From Candidatus Bathyarchaeota archaeon (lineage in GTDB: Archaea > Thermoproteota > Bathyarchaeia > 40CM-2-53-6 > FEN-987): a DNA stretch of 35,975 nucleotides. The stretch is taken from NCBI GenBank assembly GCA_022865625.1, contig JALHTB010000075.1:1-35975 (forward strand), read 5' to 3'. The notes under the pieces were generated by a model, which had not been told where the DNA came from, ran no database searches, and was given only the letters and a program-made list of their open reading frames with translations. Of the stretch, positions 16,686 to 24,983 are shown piece after piece (position 1 is the stretch's first letter; the number at the start of each line of letters is the position of its first letter). Position numbers and translations under genes: made by a program.

Positions 16686-17117
16686 TCAGCCATGCACAAT
16701 TCTGACTGGTTCGGGGATGAGTTGTCTTCCGTCGAAGAGGAAGGATCTGAACTCGTTGTTCGGAATCGAGTAGATCAGGTATGAAAGACCTGGATAGTTC
16801 GCATGTCCCTTGTCAATTTCGGATGCGTCGGCGGAGTAGAATGGGTGGCTGTGATAGAAACCAACGACCTGTAGCCTATTCTGTTCGGCGTAGGTGAAGG
16901 CGCGCAGGAGAGTCTCTGGGTGGATCTCGTAGGAGGATTCGGACGAGAGTTCGTTCCTTGACGGCCATACTTGCGTTACTGTTCTCCCATCACGGGTCAG
17001 AATTCCAATCAGTATCCCGCAGGCCTCGATTGGGTACGATTGTCTGCAGTGAAGAGAAATGTGTTTCACATCTCTCTCAGTGATGGTGAGTGTCAATCGG
17101 TAAGGTACCTTTGGCAA
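16686..17117 (-). CDS. JAMM/MPN+ metalloprotease
   Basis: A 143-residue single JAB1/MPN domain with the complete JAMM zinc motif. The upstream Glu is in YPIEACGILIG (about residue 31). HSHP is followed by seven residues and SEID, in YHSHPFYSADASEIDKGHA (about 92-105). Active proteins of this family in archaea remove SAMP/ubiquitin-like modifiers (desampylases); others act in sulfur-carrier or cysteine metabolism. The start is TTG 17117, with no clear ribosome binding site. It lies 37 bases downstream of a zinc-ribbon gene on the same strand, so the two are probably one transcript from the promoter near 17420. No ubiquitin-like or E1-like gene is in the window, so the substrate is open. Confidence 0.92.
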   Translation of the reverse strand: MPKVPYRLTLTITERDVKHISLHCRQSYPIEACGILIGILTRDGRTVTQVWPSRNELSSESSYEIHPETLLRAFTYAEQNRLQVVGFYHSHPFYSADASEIDKGHANYPGLSYLIYSIPNNEFRSFLFDGRQLIPEPVRIVHG

Positions 17118-17154
17118 GAGGCCTGCAGCGTTTACTCGAAGTTGAGGTGTGGTC

Positions 17155-17376
17155 CTAGAGTTCGCCTTTGAGGAAGGCGTCTATTGTTGCCTTCCTGCAC
17201 TTCGGGCAGATTCGTAGGTGGTATCGGTCGTTTGGTAGGGCCTGGTGGCACCACTCGCACTTCTTGATTGGACCCTGTCTGAGTTCCTGTAGTTCCTCTA
17301 TCAGGAGTCGGGTTGCGCTGTCGTTCATCAAACCGCTGTTATCCCTCTTTACGGATTGCATTTGCTTTCGCGTCAT
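17155..17376 (-). CDS. Small zinc-ribbon protein
   Basis: A 73-residue protein with an N-terminal basic/helical part (RLLIEELQELRQG) and a C-terminal four-cysteine knuckle pair, CEWC then CPKC, separated by 13 residues. This binds one zinc. I do not recognise a named family. The frame is open to TTG/ATG codons as far as 17415, but the TATA box at 17418-17425 places transcription start near 17394, so ATG 17376 is the likely start with a very short leader. It precedes the JAMM protease by 37 bases and may be its cofactor or adaptor. It faces the RHH regulator across a shared promoter region. Confidence 0.7.
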   Translation of the reverse strand: MTRKQMQSVKRDNSGLMNDSATRLLIEELQELRQGPIKKCEWCHQALPNDRYHLRICPKCRKATIDAFLKGEL

Positions 17377-17392
17377 CCAGTGTGAACGTTGT

Positions 17393-17446
17393 AAGCATCT
17401 TAAGAGGTTTAACAAGATTTATAAGCAACTTATGTAAGCAGTGTTA
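17393..17446. promoter_or_regulatory. Divergent promoter with three AAGCA-nnn-TTA motifs
   Basis: Three related motifs lie between the zinc-ribbon and RHH genes: AAGCATCTTA (17393-17402), AAGCAACTTA (17423-17432) and AAGCAGTGTTA (17436-17446). The first two are exactly 30 bases apart. The TATA-like TTTATAAG (17418-17425) overlaps the middle motif and reads acceptably on both strands. The layout fits an operator bound by a small dimeric regulator such as the neighbouring RHH protein. Confidence 0.45.
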
Positions 17447-17490
17447 GCAGGTAATCAAGATATACAGACTAACTCTTGTGGGTGTTTGCC

Positions 17491-17901
17491 TTGGCTAACA
17501 ATGCTGTCCTCATACGTGGCCTCGATAGGAACCTCTACAACAAGGTCATAGCCCATTCCAAGGAGCAAGGCAAGAACGTGGCAGACCTCATCAACGACGC
17601 TATGCGAGCCTACCTCGCCGAGGGAGGCGTCGCCGTGCCAAGCGTCTACGACTCCAAGAAGCTCGTCTTCACAGGAACAGTGAATCTCTCCAAGTCGGAC
17701 GTATTCGGTCTCCACGAGGAACTCGGCCAATTCCAGGTTGAGAACAGCGGCACGCTGACCCTTGACAAGGACATTGACAAGGAAGCCTTCCATCGTATCG
17801 AAAGGATACACAATACAGGAAAACTTCGAGTACCCTCACACGTCCATCACCTAGCCCTGCTTAAGATAGGTCAGGTGCACGGCGAAGTCGAGAAGTACTG
17901 A
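17491..17901 (+). CDS. Ribbon-helix-helix DNA-binding protein with a C-terminal domain
   Basis: The N-terminal ~45 residues (VLIRGLDRNLYNKVIAHSKE then VADLINDAMRAYL) match the CopG/Arc ribbon-helix-helix fold: one strand followed by two helices, forming a dimer that inserts a beta ribbon into DNA. The remaining ~85 residues have alternating hydrophobics and a His-rich stretch (SHVHHLALLKIG), and I do not recognise them; the domain could bind a ligand or a metal. TTG 17491 is chosen because GGGTG (17480-17484) precedes it, and the protein then starts MANNAVLIRG. Earlier in-frame TTG 17476 and GTG 17482 are possible. Divergent to the zinc-ribbon/JAMM pair and next to repeated motifs, it probably regulates itself and that pair. 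Confidence 0.8.
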   Translation: MANNAVLIRGLDRNLYNKVIAHSKEQGKNVADLINDAMRAYLAEGGVAVPSVYDSKKLVFTGTVNLSKSDVFGLHEELGQFQVENSGTLTLDKDIDKEAFHRIERIHNTGKLRVPSHVHHLALLKIGQVHGEVEKY

Positions 17902-17994
17902 CTTCTTCTACACATGACGGCATTTCACAAATCAGCGTTTTAGAAGTCCACCCTACAAACCGCCGCAGAGCACGCGTCTCTGAGGCAGGAACGC

Positions 17995-18606
17995 TCATTG
18001 TTTCGAGACGAATGGGTTTTCTCTGATGAAGAAACGCCAAGGCTTCTCTAGGCCAACCCTGATTCCGATTCTGCTTGTAGATGCAATGTCCAGCGGTTCG
18101 ACACTATCGCCTTTCACAATGAACAGTTTCTTCCCGAGCGTAAGATCGTGACCGTTGAGGCTCCTGCTCACCGCAAATGCCTGCGTGAGCTTCGCCGGGC
18201 CATTGGCAAGGTCTCTCAACTGGTCTGTCCTGCGTCGCTTCTTCATCTGCTCGATTCCGCTAGTGGGCTGTGCTGCTCGGATTAGCACTGCTCCCGGGTT
18301 GCCAGTGGGTTCCGTAGTGACATTCAGGCAGTAGTGCATGCCGTAGGTGAAGTAGACGTATGCGTGCCCTGCTGGACCGAACATGACTGCGTTCCTTTTG
18401 GTCGGGCCTCTGTATGCGTGGCTGGCTGGGTCGCCTTCTCCCCGGTAAGCCTCTGCCTCAACAATGACGCCCCGCAACACGGTATGTCCGTTCGTTCTCA
18501 CGAGAATCGTGCCGAGGAGTTCTCGTGCAACTCGGACTGTATCCCTCTCATAGAAGGCCCGGGCAAGAGGCACCGTCGAAATATCCACCTGGGAAATGGA
18601 TCGCAT
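17995..18606 (-). CDS. Alkyladenine (3-methyladenine) DNA glycosylase, AAG/MPG family
   Basis: Removes alkylated or deaminated purines to start base-excision repair. The 203-residue protein shows the AAG order: ARELLGTILVR, the catalytic-site segment VIVEAEAYRGEGDPASHAYRG (active Glu within EAEAY), RNAVMFGPAGHAYVYFTYGMHYCLNV (the intercalating/aromatic pocket region), then GAVLIRAAQP and NGPAKLTQAF, ending with WRFFIRENPFVS. The length is normal for bacterial and archaeal members. The start is ATG 18606. The next gene upstream on the strand (GT2) ends 27 bases away, so they may be co-transcribed. Confidence 0.95.
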   Translation of the reverse strand: MRSISQVDISTVPLARAFYERDTVRVARELLGTILVRTNGHTVLRGVIVEAEAYRGEGDPASHAYRGPTKRNAVMFGPAGHAYVYFTYGMHYCLNVTTEPTGNPGAVLIRAAQPTSGIEQMKKRRRTDQLRDLANGPAKLTQAFAVSRSLNGHDLTLGKKLFIVKGDSVEPLDIASTSRIGIRVGLEKPWRFFIRENPFVSKQ

Positions 18607-18633
18607 CCTTCGTTGCCGACCTAACGGAATGGA

Positions 18634-19467
18634 TCATCCTGGCGGTCGCAAGGACAGGATGTATTTGAAGGCATAGTACAGGTTCCTCATCCTCAACGAG
18701 AAACTGAACTTCGTGTGACCAACCCTCCTCCGAAAGCCTACGGGCACCTCTTTCAAAACAAGTCCAGCCGTCTTCGCCTTGGAGAAGATTTCCAGTTCAA
18801 TTTCGAACCGTGTAGAACGCAAGCATGGAAGCAACCTTTGGACGGCGCTTCTACCGAGTGCCCAGTACCCTGTTTGGATGTCTGTGAAGCTCCCGCCGTA
18901 CCTTAGGGATAGCAGATATGAGACGACGCGATTTGACGCGATCGTAATGAAGCTCATCGATCCCGGGTCTCTTTCGCCCTTTGTCCGCGATCCGATAGCG
19001 ATGTCGGCCTCGCCGTTTCTCACAAGTTCCACCAAGCCGGCTAGGTCACCGGGGATGTTCGTACCATCGCCATCGATGATACAAAGGATCTCGGCGTCAC
19101 TTGACAGGAAGAATCTCATTCCGGTTCTGACTCCGCAGCCTTTTCCCGGGCCGAACTCTTGGAGGAGCACGTTTACTCCGAAGGACTGTGCGATCTCTCG
19201 GGTCCTGTCGTGGCTATGGCCGTCAACAACGACGGCTCGCGGGAAGATCGCTGCTGATTCCTGTAGGAGAGGACCTACCGCTTCTTCCTCATTCAGCGTG
19301 GGAATCATGAGCATAACTGCTGAATGGTCCCGGCGTATCGGAACGGGGCTTCTCTCGGCGATAGTTGGTCCCCTCATTCCGAATTGGTAGGTGTGGATCG
19401 TAGGCATTCCAGAACTTGCGTCATGACTACTTGGTGGCTCGGGTGATCCCGACACCTTCGACTGCAA
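18634..19467 (-). CDS. GT2 family glycosyltransferase (dolichyl-phosphate sugar synthase-like)
   Basis: A cytoplasmic GT-A fold enzyme. Core motifs are MIPTLNEEEAVG, VVVDGHSHDRT, the metal-binding DGDGTNIPGDL (DxD-like), IGSRTKGERDPGSM and TDIQTGYWALGR. It ends with RRVGHTKFSFSLRMRNLYYAFKYILSLR, a basic amphipathic membrane-associating tail. Relatives transfer a sugar from a nucleotide donor to dolichyl phosphate for N-glycosylation or S-layer glycans. No transmembrane domain is present. The open frame reaches TTG 19467 and so overlaps the end of the TldE gene by 41 bases. The first ~50 residues are low in complexity, and true starts at ATG 19407, 19377 or 19314 are possible; no ribosome binding site settles it. 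Confidence 0.88.
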   Translation of the reverse strand: MQSKVSGSPEPPSSHDASSGMPTIHTYQFGMRGPTIAERSPVPIRRDHSAVMLMIPTLNEEEAVGPLLQESAAIFPRAVVVDGHSHDRTREIAQSFGVNVLLQEFGPGKGCGVRTGMRFFLSSDAEILCIIDGDGTNIPGDLAGLVELVRNGEADIAIGSRTKGERDPGSMSFITIASNRVVSYLLSLRYGGSFTDIQTGYWALGRSAVQRLLPCLRSTRFEIELEIFSKAKTAGLVLKEVPVGFRRRVGHTKFSFSLRMRNLYYAFKYILSLRPPG

Positions 19468-20779
19468 TGTGTGGCAGATATGTCGGGGTCTCGACTTCCC
19501 ACCACTTGATCCATTGACGCTCCCTTGACAGTGACGTGATCGACTGCAGAATGCGCGGCATATTGTCGCTTATGCGGAGTCCTTTCAGAGGCTGGCCGAT
19601 ACGACCATTCTCTATCCTGAATGCGCCGTCTCGACAGATGGATGAGAAGTCTCCCGTCTGATAGTTCTGGAATCTGGTATACCAGTTGTTTGTCAGGTAG
19701 AGGCCGTTCTTCACTTCCTCGACCAATTCGTCGAACCGAAGCTCTCCAGGCTCGACGACGACATTGAGAGGTATTGGTGTCAGCCCCCATGTTCCACCGG
19801 CAAAGAAGCTGTTCCCAGTCAACTCGCCGCCATACTTTGCGACACTGTATGAGCTGTGCAGGTAGGTCTTCAGCACGCCGTGATCGATTATCTTCGTGTT
19901 TCTGGTAGGATAGCCCTCATCGTCGAATGAGCACGAGTTAATGCCGGTCGGCATGCGCGCCCCATCGGCAAGAGTGAACTTCTCGCTCGCGACTTTCTGG
20001 CCCACCTTGTCCTTGAGGAAGGAGAGGCCAATGTCGACATAGTAGGCTGAAGCGAAGTCGGCTACGCGGCTCAGAAACTCCGCCATTATCGAAGGGCCAA
20101 AGACCACGGTGAACTTGCCTTCATCACCAAAGACCGGATTCTTGGCATGGCATGCGATCTTGGCGGCTTCCTTTGCTGCACGTGTTGGATCGAAGTCTCC
20201 GAGCCTTGTCGCACAGCTTACTCCCATTCCGCTGGCATCATCGTCGGAGAATGCTCTAGTCGAGAGTTCGATGCTGGTTCCTCTGTCCTTGCCTTCGGAT
20301 CCTGTCGATGTCTTGACATACCTTTCCCATTCGTTTGTGACGAGTGTTCCAGAGGAACGTTTCGCGCCTTCAGAAAGAGCAGAGTTTATCGCTTCCTCAG
20401 CAATCCCTGTGAGCTCGCCGGTCATTTCCGGAATCTTGGAGTCATAGTTGTGAGGAACGGCCTCGTACTTGAATGGGCCTTTGGGAAGCTTGGACTCGAC
20501 TTCCCCCGGTTTTGAGATGTCCATCGTGGCCTTCAGGGCCTTCATGACATCCATCAACGCGTCAAGGTTCGGGTCACCTACGCGTGCTGCTGCGCGTTTC
20601 CGTTTCGATGTCAAGTATACCGCTGGGACGGTGTGATCCCACGATTGCATGACGATGATGGAGTTGTTCGAGAATCGAAGCATCTTCCGCCTTTCACGCG
20701 TCATCGACGCGGTCACTTCGTCTGCTCCAAGCTTGAGGCCGAACTTGACGGCCTCCTCAACAACCTGTTCTGGATTCAT
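19427..20779 (-). CDS. tldE: TldE/PmbA-type subunit of the TldD-TldE protease
   Basis: Non-catalytic partner of TldD. In characterised bacteria the heterodimer degrades unfolded peptides and trims modified peptides such as microcin B17. The 450-residue protein has the family's N-terminal domain and the central FDDEGYPTRNTKIIDHGVLKTYLHSSYSVAKYGG region. NVVVEPGE follows and GLYLTNNWYTRFQNYQTGDFS, typical of PmbA, is near residue 360. It lacks the HExxxH zinc motif, as expected for TldE. The ATG at 20779 has GGGAGGTTAG just upstream, overlapping the end of tldD; the two genes are four bases apart and certainly co-transcribed. Confidence 0.94.
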   Translation of the reverse strand: MNPEQVVEEAVKFGLKLGADEVTASMTRERRKMLRFSNNSIIVMQSWDHTVPAVYLTSKRKRAAARVGDPNLDALMDVMKALKATMDISKPGEVESKLPKGPFKYEAVPHNYDSKIPEMTGELTGIAEEAINSALSEGAKRSSGTLVTNEWERYVKTSTGSEGKDRGTSIELSTRAFSDDDASGMGVSCATRLGDFDPTRAAKEAAKIACHAKNPVFGDEGKFTVVFGPSIMAEFLSRVADFASAYYVDIGLSFLKDKVGQKVASEKFTLADGARMPTGINSCSFDDEGYPTRNTKIIDHGVLKTYLHSSYSVAKYGGELTGNSFFAGGTWGLTPIPLNVVVEPGELRFDELVEEVKNGLYLTNNWYTRFQNYQTGDFSSICRDGAFRIENGRIGQPLKGLRISDNMPRILQSITSLSRERQWIKWWEVETPTYLPHIAVEGVGITRATK

Positions 20780-20783
20780 GATG

Positions 20784-22208
20784 CTAACCTCCCAGCCTGA
20801 CCTTCCTCAAGCGTATCGATGGTCCCCCATGCCAGACAGGGGCTCCTTGGGACGGTTCTCCTTTGCCGCAGGTTGCCGCCTCGAACTCCACTTCCTTTCC
20901 TACGGCGTCCACGCTACCATATAACCCAGGAGTTGTGATCTCTAGAATCGGATTTCGCACCGGCGTTGTGACTTCGCCGTTCTCGATCATGTAGGCCTCG
21001 AGTCCGACGTACCTCTGGTTGTAGCGTCTATCGTCAATGTTCCATTCCATGAAAGTCTTGATGAATACGCCTTCCTTGACATCTTCAACCAGCTCTTCAT
21101 GCGTGTAGCTTCCTGGGAGCATGAAGGTGTTCGCCATTCTGATCATTGGTTCTCTATCGTAGGCTACTGCTCTGGCAGCTCCATTGCTGCTGACTCCGAG
21201 CTCCGCTCCCGTTTCGCGGTTCTGCAGAAAGCCGTTGATGACTCCTTCTTTGATCAGGATCCTTCTCTCTGCCTTCACACCTTCCTCATCATACAAGTAG
21301 AACCCGTTTGAGTTTGGAATGGTCGGATCATCAGCCACGGTGACGGCTTCTGTTCCGACTCGGTAGCCTATCATGTCGGGCTTGAGGTAGGATTCCCCAG
21401 CCTGCGCGGCCTCTCTGCCCAGAATTCTGTCTGCCTCTTGCGGGTGCCCGCACGATTCGTGACAGACTATCCCCGTCACTTCCGACCCGACAACAAGATC
21501 AAGCTCTTTCCGTGGAGCCTGCTTTCCTTCCGTAAGCATCTTTCCAAGAATCTTCGCCTCGTCAGAGACCAGTCGCGGAGGATCCCATTGCTCAAGTTGT
21601 TCCCACCCACCACTCTGTCCGTGCTGCCCAATTCTCTGAATTGTTCCTTTTCCGGGATCATAGACTGTAAGCACATACAGTAGATTGACCCTTGATACTT
21701 TTCCGTGAATCCTCGCTCCTTCAGTGTTCGCGAAGTATCGTTCAGTAATGTCGTCACCAAGGATCAGTGTTCGTGACGGGACAGCCACTTTCACAATTTC
21801 AGGCTGAAGGTTCTTCTCGATCTCCTCTAGGACTCTGAACTTCTCCTCTGTTGTCACGTCCGGTAGTGGTTTCCGAGCTTTGTCCTCCCAATTTGCCTGT
21901 TCCGCTTTCTGCTCTGACAGGCGAATGGGTTTGGCGATCAGTTTCCTCGACGCCTTTGCGCTTCTGTATGCTATCTCAACCGTGCTTTCAAGAGACGACT
22001 TCGAGAGATCATTCGTCGTCGCGAATCCCATCGCGCCGTCTACGAGTATTCGAACGGCGATACCCCTCTCTCTAGCTAACTGGACTGGCTCAGGCATACC
22101 ATTGGTGAGAGTGAACGCGCTTCCACTGTCGATGTGGAGTCTTGCTTCAGCATAGTCTACTCCCTTTGCTGAAGCAGATTCAACCGCATGTCTGACGAGG
22201 TCTTCCAT
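20784..22208 (-). CDS. tldD: TldD metalloprotease subunit
   Basis: Catalytic zinc protease of the TldD/TldE pair, 474 residues. The metal motif is HESCGHPQEAD at about residue 250: HExxxH with a following Glu, matching the TldD pattern. Other family marks are ALTLTNGMPE-like N-terminal strands, MGFATTNDLSKSSLE, VVGSEVTGIVCHESCGH, DDPTIPNSNGFYLYDEEGVKA, and FLQNRETGAELGVSSNGAARA near 330-350. It is first in the tldD-tldE order on the minus strand, starting at ATG 22208. No dedicated peptide substrate gene was found beside it, so general peptide turnover is the safest reading. Confidence 0.95.
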   Translation of the reverse strand: MEDLVRHAVESASAKGVDYAEARLHIDSGSAFTLTNGMPEPVQLARERGIAVRILVDGAMGFATTNDLSKSSLESTVEIAYRSAKASRKLIAKPIRLSEQKAEQANWEDKARKPLPDVTTEEKFRVLEEIEKNLQPEIVKVAVPSRTLILGDDITERYFANTEGARIHGKVSRVNLLYVLTVYDPGKGTIQRIGQHGQSGGWEQLEQWDPPRLVSDEAKILGKMLTEGKQAPRKELDLVVGSEVTGIVCHESCGHPQEADRILGREAAQAGESYLKPDMIGYRVGTEAVTVADDPTIPNSNGFYLYDEEGVKAERRILIKEGVINGFLQNRETGAELGVSSNGAARAVAYDREPMIRMANTFMLPGSYTHEELVEDVKEGVFIKTFMEWNIDDRRYNQRYVGLEAYMIENGEVTTPVRNPILEITTPGLYGSVDAVGKEVEFEAATCGKGEPSQGAPVWHGGPSIRLRKVRLGG

Positions 22209-22350
22209 GAGACAGACCGCCCTTGAGCAGAGGACGATTTCATTTAAGGCTAGCTAACAGGGGTTGGAACACAGGATCCCGGGTGCAGAGTTACCACTAT
22301 TGTGTGAAGCAACCTCAAGTTCTCAAGCTAGAACTTGGAGTGGCTCGTTC

Positions 22351-22848
22351 CTAGTATCTTCCTCTGCGGCCGCTGCCGTATCCTCTGTCTCGTCCTCTAC
22401 CGCCGTAGCCGCCTTCGTCCCGATATCTAGGTCTGAAACTCGGATCCCTGCGCCTCTCAGGCATTGGGAATTCCTTGTTGGACAGGTTGTTGTCCGCGTT
22501 GACATTCTCGATTGGTGTGCTGCTCGGCTCCATTGACCCGTAGCGACCTATGTTCAGACGCATTGATCCTTTGAAAAGCGAAATGTAGCCGTTCTTAACG
22601 TCGATGCTGTCGCCTTCCTTCACTTTGTCAATATTGTCATCCCATAGGGTAAGGTAGACCGAGCCGGTTTCGTCTCCAACGAGAGCGTCGACGACGCGGT
22701 GTGTCGAGCCATCTCTCCTGGAAGTCGTCTCGCGCGCTTGGCCCTTCGAGACCACCTTTACGGTAACATTCACTTGCCTAGATTCTGGGTCAAGACTCTC
22801 GATCTTGACATTTGCTGCAGCCGGCGGCTGCTCTTCTCCTGATGACAT
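22351..22848 (-). CDS. OB-fold single-stranded nucleic-acid-binding protein with RGG tail
   Basis: A 165-residue protein with one OB fold at about residues 12-100 (VNVTVKVVSKGQARET, then VVDALVGDETGSVYLTLWDD and GDSIDVKNGYISLFKGSMRLNIGRYG). This matches the RPA/SOSS-B-like domain of archaeal single-stranded DNA binding proteins. The last ~40 residues are disordered and rich in Arg, Gly and Tyr (GGYGGRGRDRGYGSGRRGRY), a typical RNA/ssDNA-contacting tail. It probably coats single-stranded DNA in replication or repair, but an RNA-binding role is possible. The start is ATG 22848, with a TATA-like element at 22890-22898 giving a leader of about 20 bases. Confidence 0.88.
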   Translation of the reverse strand: MSSGEEQPPAAANVKIESLDPESRQVNVTVKVVSKGQARETTSRRDGSTHRVVDALVGDETGSVYLTLWDDNIDKVKEGDSIDVKNGYISLFKGSMRLNIGRYGSMEPSSTPIENVNADNNLSNKEFPMPERRRDPSFRPRYRDEGGYGGRGRDRGYGSGRRGRY

Positions 22849-22889
22849 CTACTTCAAACCCGGCTTGCACTACCGGACACCAAGTGGAA

Positions 22890-22898
22890 TTTTAAGTA
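22890..22898 (-). promoter_or_regulatory. TATA-like box of the OB-fold gene
   Basis: TACTTAAAA on the minus strand lies about 42 bases before ATG 22848, consistent with a transcription start near 22868. Confidence 0.4.
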
Positions 22899-22945
22899 TT
22901 GTGATGCTCTGGGACGATCGGCTTCTTCCGGGCGTCGGTTGGAAA

Positions 22946-22967
22946 GTATAAGCAAGCGGCTTAAATC
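22946..22967 (+). promoter_or_regulatory. TATA-like elements of the aldehyde oxidoreductase gene
   Basis: AGTATAAGC (from 22946) and CTTAAATC (22960-22967) are both possible TATA boxes. The second predicts a transcription start near 22990, and TGAGGT lies in the leader about eight bases before ATG 23027. Confidence 0.35.
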
Positions 22968-23026
22968 ACGCACGTCCTCGATACCGTCCGCATTAGACAG
23001 CCAAGGAGAATTCTGAGGTCTTCGGT

Positions 23027-24880
23027 ATGCCGCTGATGGGTTACTCCAAGATTGCAGAAGTTGACCTTACTTCAAGAAAGGTAGTGACGAGAGAGGTCGA
23101 CGAGAAGCTCGCGTACGAGTACTTGGGAGGTAGAGGCTGGGCTGCGTCGACAATCTTCGAGAGAGTCTCTCTCAAGACTAGACCGCTCGATCCGAAGAAC
23201 ATAATCGTCGTGGCCGCGGGGCCACTGACAGTGCCGAATTTCCCCGGCGGATCCAAGACGACTTTTGCCTCGATCAGTCCCCAGACGGGCATCTATGGCG
23301 ACAGCAACGTCGGAGGATTCTTCGGGCATAGACTCAGAAAGGCAGGATTTGACGCACTCGTCATAGAAGGCGCTTCGAAGAAACCTGTCTATCTGTCAGT
23401 CATCGATGGTGAGATCGCAGTAGACGACGCGGGTGAGCTCTGGGGTAAGAGCTCGAGTGAGGCTGATCGCACTCTAAGAGGGAAGCATGGGGAAGAAGCA
23501 TCTGTGGCCAGTATTGGTGTCGCCGGAGAGAACCTTGTCACCTTCGCATGCGTGAACATCGATTGGGACCGCACCAAGACCCGGCATGGACAGGCCGGCC
23601 GGACTGGAATCGGCGCAGTCATGGGAGCCAAGCGACTGAAGGCGATTGTTGCGAAGGGTTCCAGAGACGTTCAACTCGCTTATCCGGATAGGCTCGCTGA
23701 GATCTACAAGAAATCACTGGATATCATCGTCCACAATCCAATCTACAAGACTTGGATGCGCCAGGGCACCATGAGTGTCATCGAATGGGCCAACGAAGTT
23801 GAATCTCTACCCACGCTGAATTTCCAGAAGACACATTTCGATCAGGCCCGTCAGATCGGCGGCGATGCTATGGAGGCGACCAAGGTCAAGAGCAGGCCAT
23901 GTTCGAATTGTCCGGTTCCGTGTGAACACGTGAGTCGAGTGAAGGACGAAACTGGCCGCGATATCGAGATCGGTGTGGAGTACGAGAACGCAGCACTACT
24001 CGGAGCCAACCTTGGGCTGCGAAACATCAGCGATGTGGTCCGAGCAAACTATCTGGCAGATGAACTCGGCCTGGACACGATCACAGCCGGCAGCGTCATC
24101 GCTTTCGTTCTGGAAGCCTACGAGCGAGAGTTCGTGTCAAAACGTCAGATTGGATTCGAGCCGAGGTTTGGAGACTTGAACTCGGTGCTGAAGTTGCTCA
24201 CGATGATCGCGCACAGGAAAGGGTTCGGTGATTTCATGGCCTGTGGCGTGAGATCGTTGGCTCAGAAGGTTGGAAAAGGCTCGTCTGAGTTCGCGATGCA
24301 GGTCAAGGGCTTAGAGATTTCAGGATACGATCATCGAGCGGCCCCGGCCATGGCGCTATCATATGCAACCGCAGACATTGGAGCCCATCACAACCGATCA
24401 TGGGCGATCACGTACGATCTGCAGGTAGGCCGAGACAGCTACAGCGACGACAAAGTCGACCGAGTCATCTATCTCCAGCACTTGCGACCGCTCTTTGACA
24501 TGCTTGGCGTCTGCAGATTCCATTGGGTCGAACTTGGCATGGACCCCAACCTGTACGCTGAGGCTTACTCTGCGGTGACCGGGAAGCAGTTCACCATCGA
24601 GGAATTACTCAAGAAATCGGAGCGGGTCTGGAACTTGACCCGAACAATAGCAGTTCTCAGAAAGGGAATCTCAGCAAAGGACGACATGCCTCCCGAAAGA
24701 GACTTCGTTGATCCCATACCCAACGGCAAGACGAAGGGCATGAAGCTTGACAAGGAGAAGTTCACGAGCATGCTTCAGACGTACTATAGCAGGCGAGGAT
24801 GGGATAAAGAAGGAAGACCCACAAGAGAGAAACTCAACGAGCTCGGGCTGACACAGGCTGCGGCGAGAATCTACGGCTAG
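23027..24880 (+). CDS. aor: Tungsten-dependent aldehyde:ferredoxin oxidoreductase
   Basis: AOR-family enzyme that oxidises aldehydes to acids (or the reverse) with ferredoxin, using a tungsten bis-pterin and one [4Fe-4S] cluster. The 617-residue protein starts with the strand GYSKIAEVDLTSRKV and has YLGGRGWAA (pterin contact) and AAGPLTVPNFPGGSKTTFAS. GRTGIGAVMGAKRLKAI follows at about 195-212. Cluster cysteines are in RPCSNCPVPCEH (CxxCxxxC, about 290-300), with the fourth in MLGVCRFHW (about 494). The length is typical. The start is ATG 23027; ATG 23036 is also possible. Substrate subtype (AOR, FOR, GOR or benzoyl-type) cannot be told. No tungsten transporter or pterin gene lies alongside. 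Confidence 0.93.
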   Translation: MPLMGYSKIAEVDLTSRKVVTREVDEKLAYEYLGGRGWAASTIFERVSLKTRPLDPKNIIVVAAGPLTVPNFPGGSKTTFASISPQTGIYGDSNVGGFFGHRLRKAGFDALVIEGASKKPVYLSVIDGEIAVDDAGELWGKSSSEADRTLRGKHGEEASVASIGVAGENLVTFACVNIDWDRTKTRHGQAGRTGIGAVMGAKRLKAIVAKGSRDVQLAYPDRLAEIYKKSLDIIVHNPIYKTWMRQGTMSVIEWANEVESLPTLNFQKTHFDQARQIGGDAMEATKVKSRPCSNCPVPCEHVSRVKDETGRDIEIGVEYENAALLGANLGLRNISDVVRANYLADELGLDTITAGSVIAFVLEAYEREFVSKRQIGFEPRFGDLNSVLKLLTMIAHRKGFGDFMACGVRSLAQKVGKGSSEFAMQVKGLEISGYDHRAAPAMALSYATADIGAHHNRSWAITYDLQVGRDSYSDDKVDRVIYLQHLRPLFDMLGVCRFHWVELGMDPNLYAEAYSAVTGKQFTIEELLKKSERVWNLTRTIAVLRKGISAKDDMPPERDFVDPIPNGKTKGMKLDKEKFTSMLQTYYSRRGWDKEGRPTREKLNELGLTQAAARIYG

Positions 24881-24983
24881 ATCCATTCAGTTGGCCTCGT
24901 TCGTCGGCATCAAACACAATTGGCACATGACCATTCCATCCTGTCTAGGGAGCTGAGCGCGCCTGAAGAAACGCCTCGACGAA

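Noticed and set aside
16472..16785. Frames on either strand between the JAMM and ribonucleotide reductase genes, with a TTTTATGG element.
   Set aside because: Composition is not protein-like, no domain or ribosome binding site is seen, and they overlap the JAMM gene.
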